From the NCBI GenBank assembly GCA_934757275.1, contig CAKVLN010000004.1, forward strand, positions 143,503 through 207,502: a stretch of 64,000 nucleotides of DNA. Direction: 5' to 3'. Below, one piece after another: positions 63,929 to 64,000 of the stretch. The translations under genes and the position numbers were made by a program. Source of the stretch: an uncultured Candidatus Melainabacteria bacterium. Lineage in GTDB: Bacteria; Cyanobacteriota; Vampirovibrionia; Gastranaerophilales; Gastranaerophilaceae. Numbering within the stretch: position 1 is the stretch's first letter; each line of letters begins with the position of its first letter. The notes beneath the pieces were generated by a model. The model ran no database searches and was not told the origin of the DNA. It saw only the letters and a program-made list of their open reading frames with translations.

Positions 63929-64000
63929 TGTACCCTAAAAAGTGGACACACAAAAGTAGCGAGTGTGGTATAAAAAAGAAAGGGTACAGAAAATGGAAAA
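63929..64000 (+). mobile_element. Possible left end of an IS3-type insertion sequence
   Basis: TGTACCCTAAAAAGTGGACA (63929-63948) resembles terminal repeats of IS3/IS150-like elements. An ATG at 63993, preceded by AGAAAGGG, may begin orfA; the window ends three codons later. Confidence 0.4.

Overview
The window is low-GC bacterial chromosome, dense with genes on both strands. Three things suggest a gut member of Vampirovibrionia (Gastranaerophilales, 'Melainabacteria', the non-photosynthetic sister of Cyanobacteria): its mix of housekeeping genes, a flagellar cap gene (fliD) beside a Pil-Chp-like chemosensory set, and several lineage-restricted proteins with an N-terminal 'NFxG'-type motif. 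This placement is inference from protein character; no database search was run.

Layout. 1-5,100: the 3' end of recN, a SEC-C protein, a broken or frameshifted pseudopilin, and a copper-type module (CsoR repressor plus a secreted 20-Cys protein with a CsoR-like operator). 5,087-10,356 (minus): a lineage-specific membrane protein behind an attenuator-like leader, then murD-ftsW-murG. 10,545-25,263: fliD, lepA, a CoA-disulfide-reductase-like flavoprotein, bioD-bioA, coaBC-nif3, gyrB and a lone acetolactate synthase. 25,401-27,124: tRNA-Pro and a hypothetical protein. 27,344-37,798: hybrid CheA, MCP, response regulator-GGDEF, double CheW, a large single-pass envelope protein and an orphan solute-binding lipoprotein. 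37,870-46,137: a metal exporter, a kinase-like protein, xerC/D, engB, a tandem WYL regulator pair with coaX, a HAD phosphatase and a PilZ protein. 46,389-54,580: small lineage-specific proteins, ftsZ, an AAA+ ATPase with a small partner, tspO, prmA and a structured short transcript with a 23-codon hydrophobic ORF. 54,659-63,404: glnA, ferritin, rnhB, rpe, a NarL-type regulator, a TPR protein, an ACT protein, recA and a MerR-like coiled-coil protein. The last 560 bases hold repeats and what looks like the left end of an IS3-type element.

How genes work together. Cell envelope and division genes (murD-ftsW-murG, ftsZ), CoA synthesis (coaBC, coaX), biotin synthesis (bioD, bioA) and nitrogen assimilation (glnA) are present as small operons or single genes. 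GGDEF and PilZ proteins imply c-di-GMP signalling linked to the chemosensory array.

Non-coding content is unusually rich. At least four families of dispersed palindromic repeats lie mostly between genes; several show compensatory base changes in their stems. Six promoters share a TTGTAACAA-like box 36-46 bases upstream of the -10. Several genes (lepA, the flavoprotein gene, ilvB, the 34002 envelope gene) have a -10 only 6-10 bases before the start codon, suggesting leaderless mRNAs. The best candidates for undescribed biology are the 53.8-54.0 kb structured transcript, the GTAA-hairpin repeat family, the kinase-like NFxG protein at 38,842, and the copper/Cys-rich protein module.
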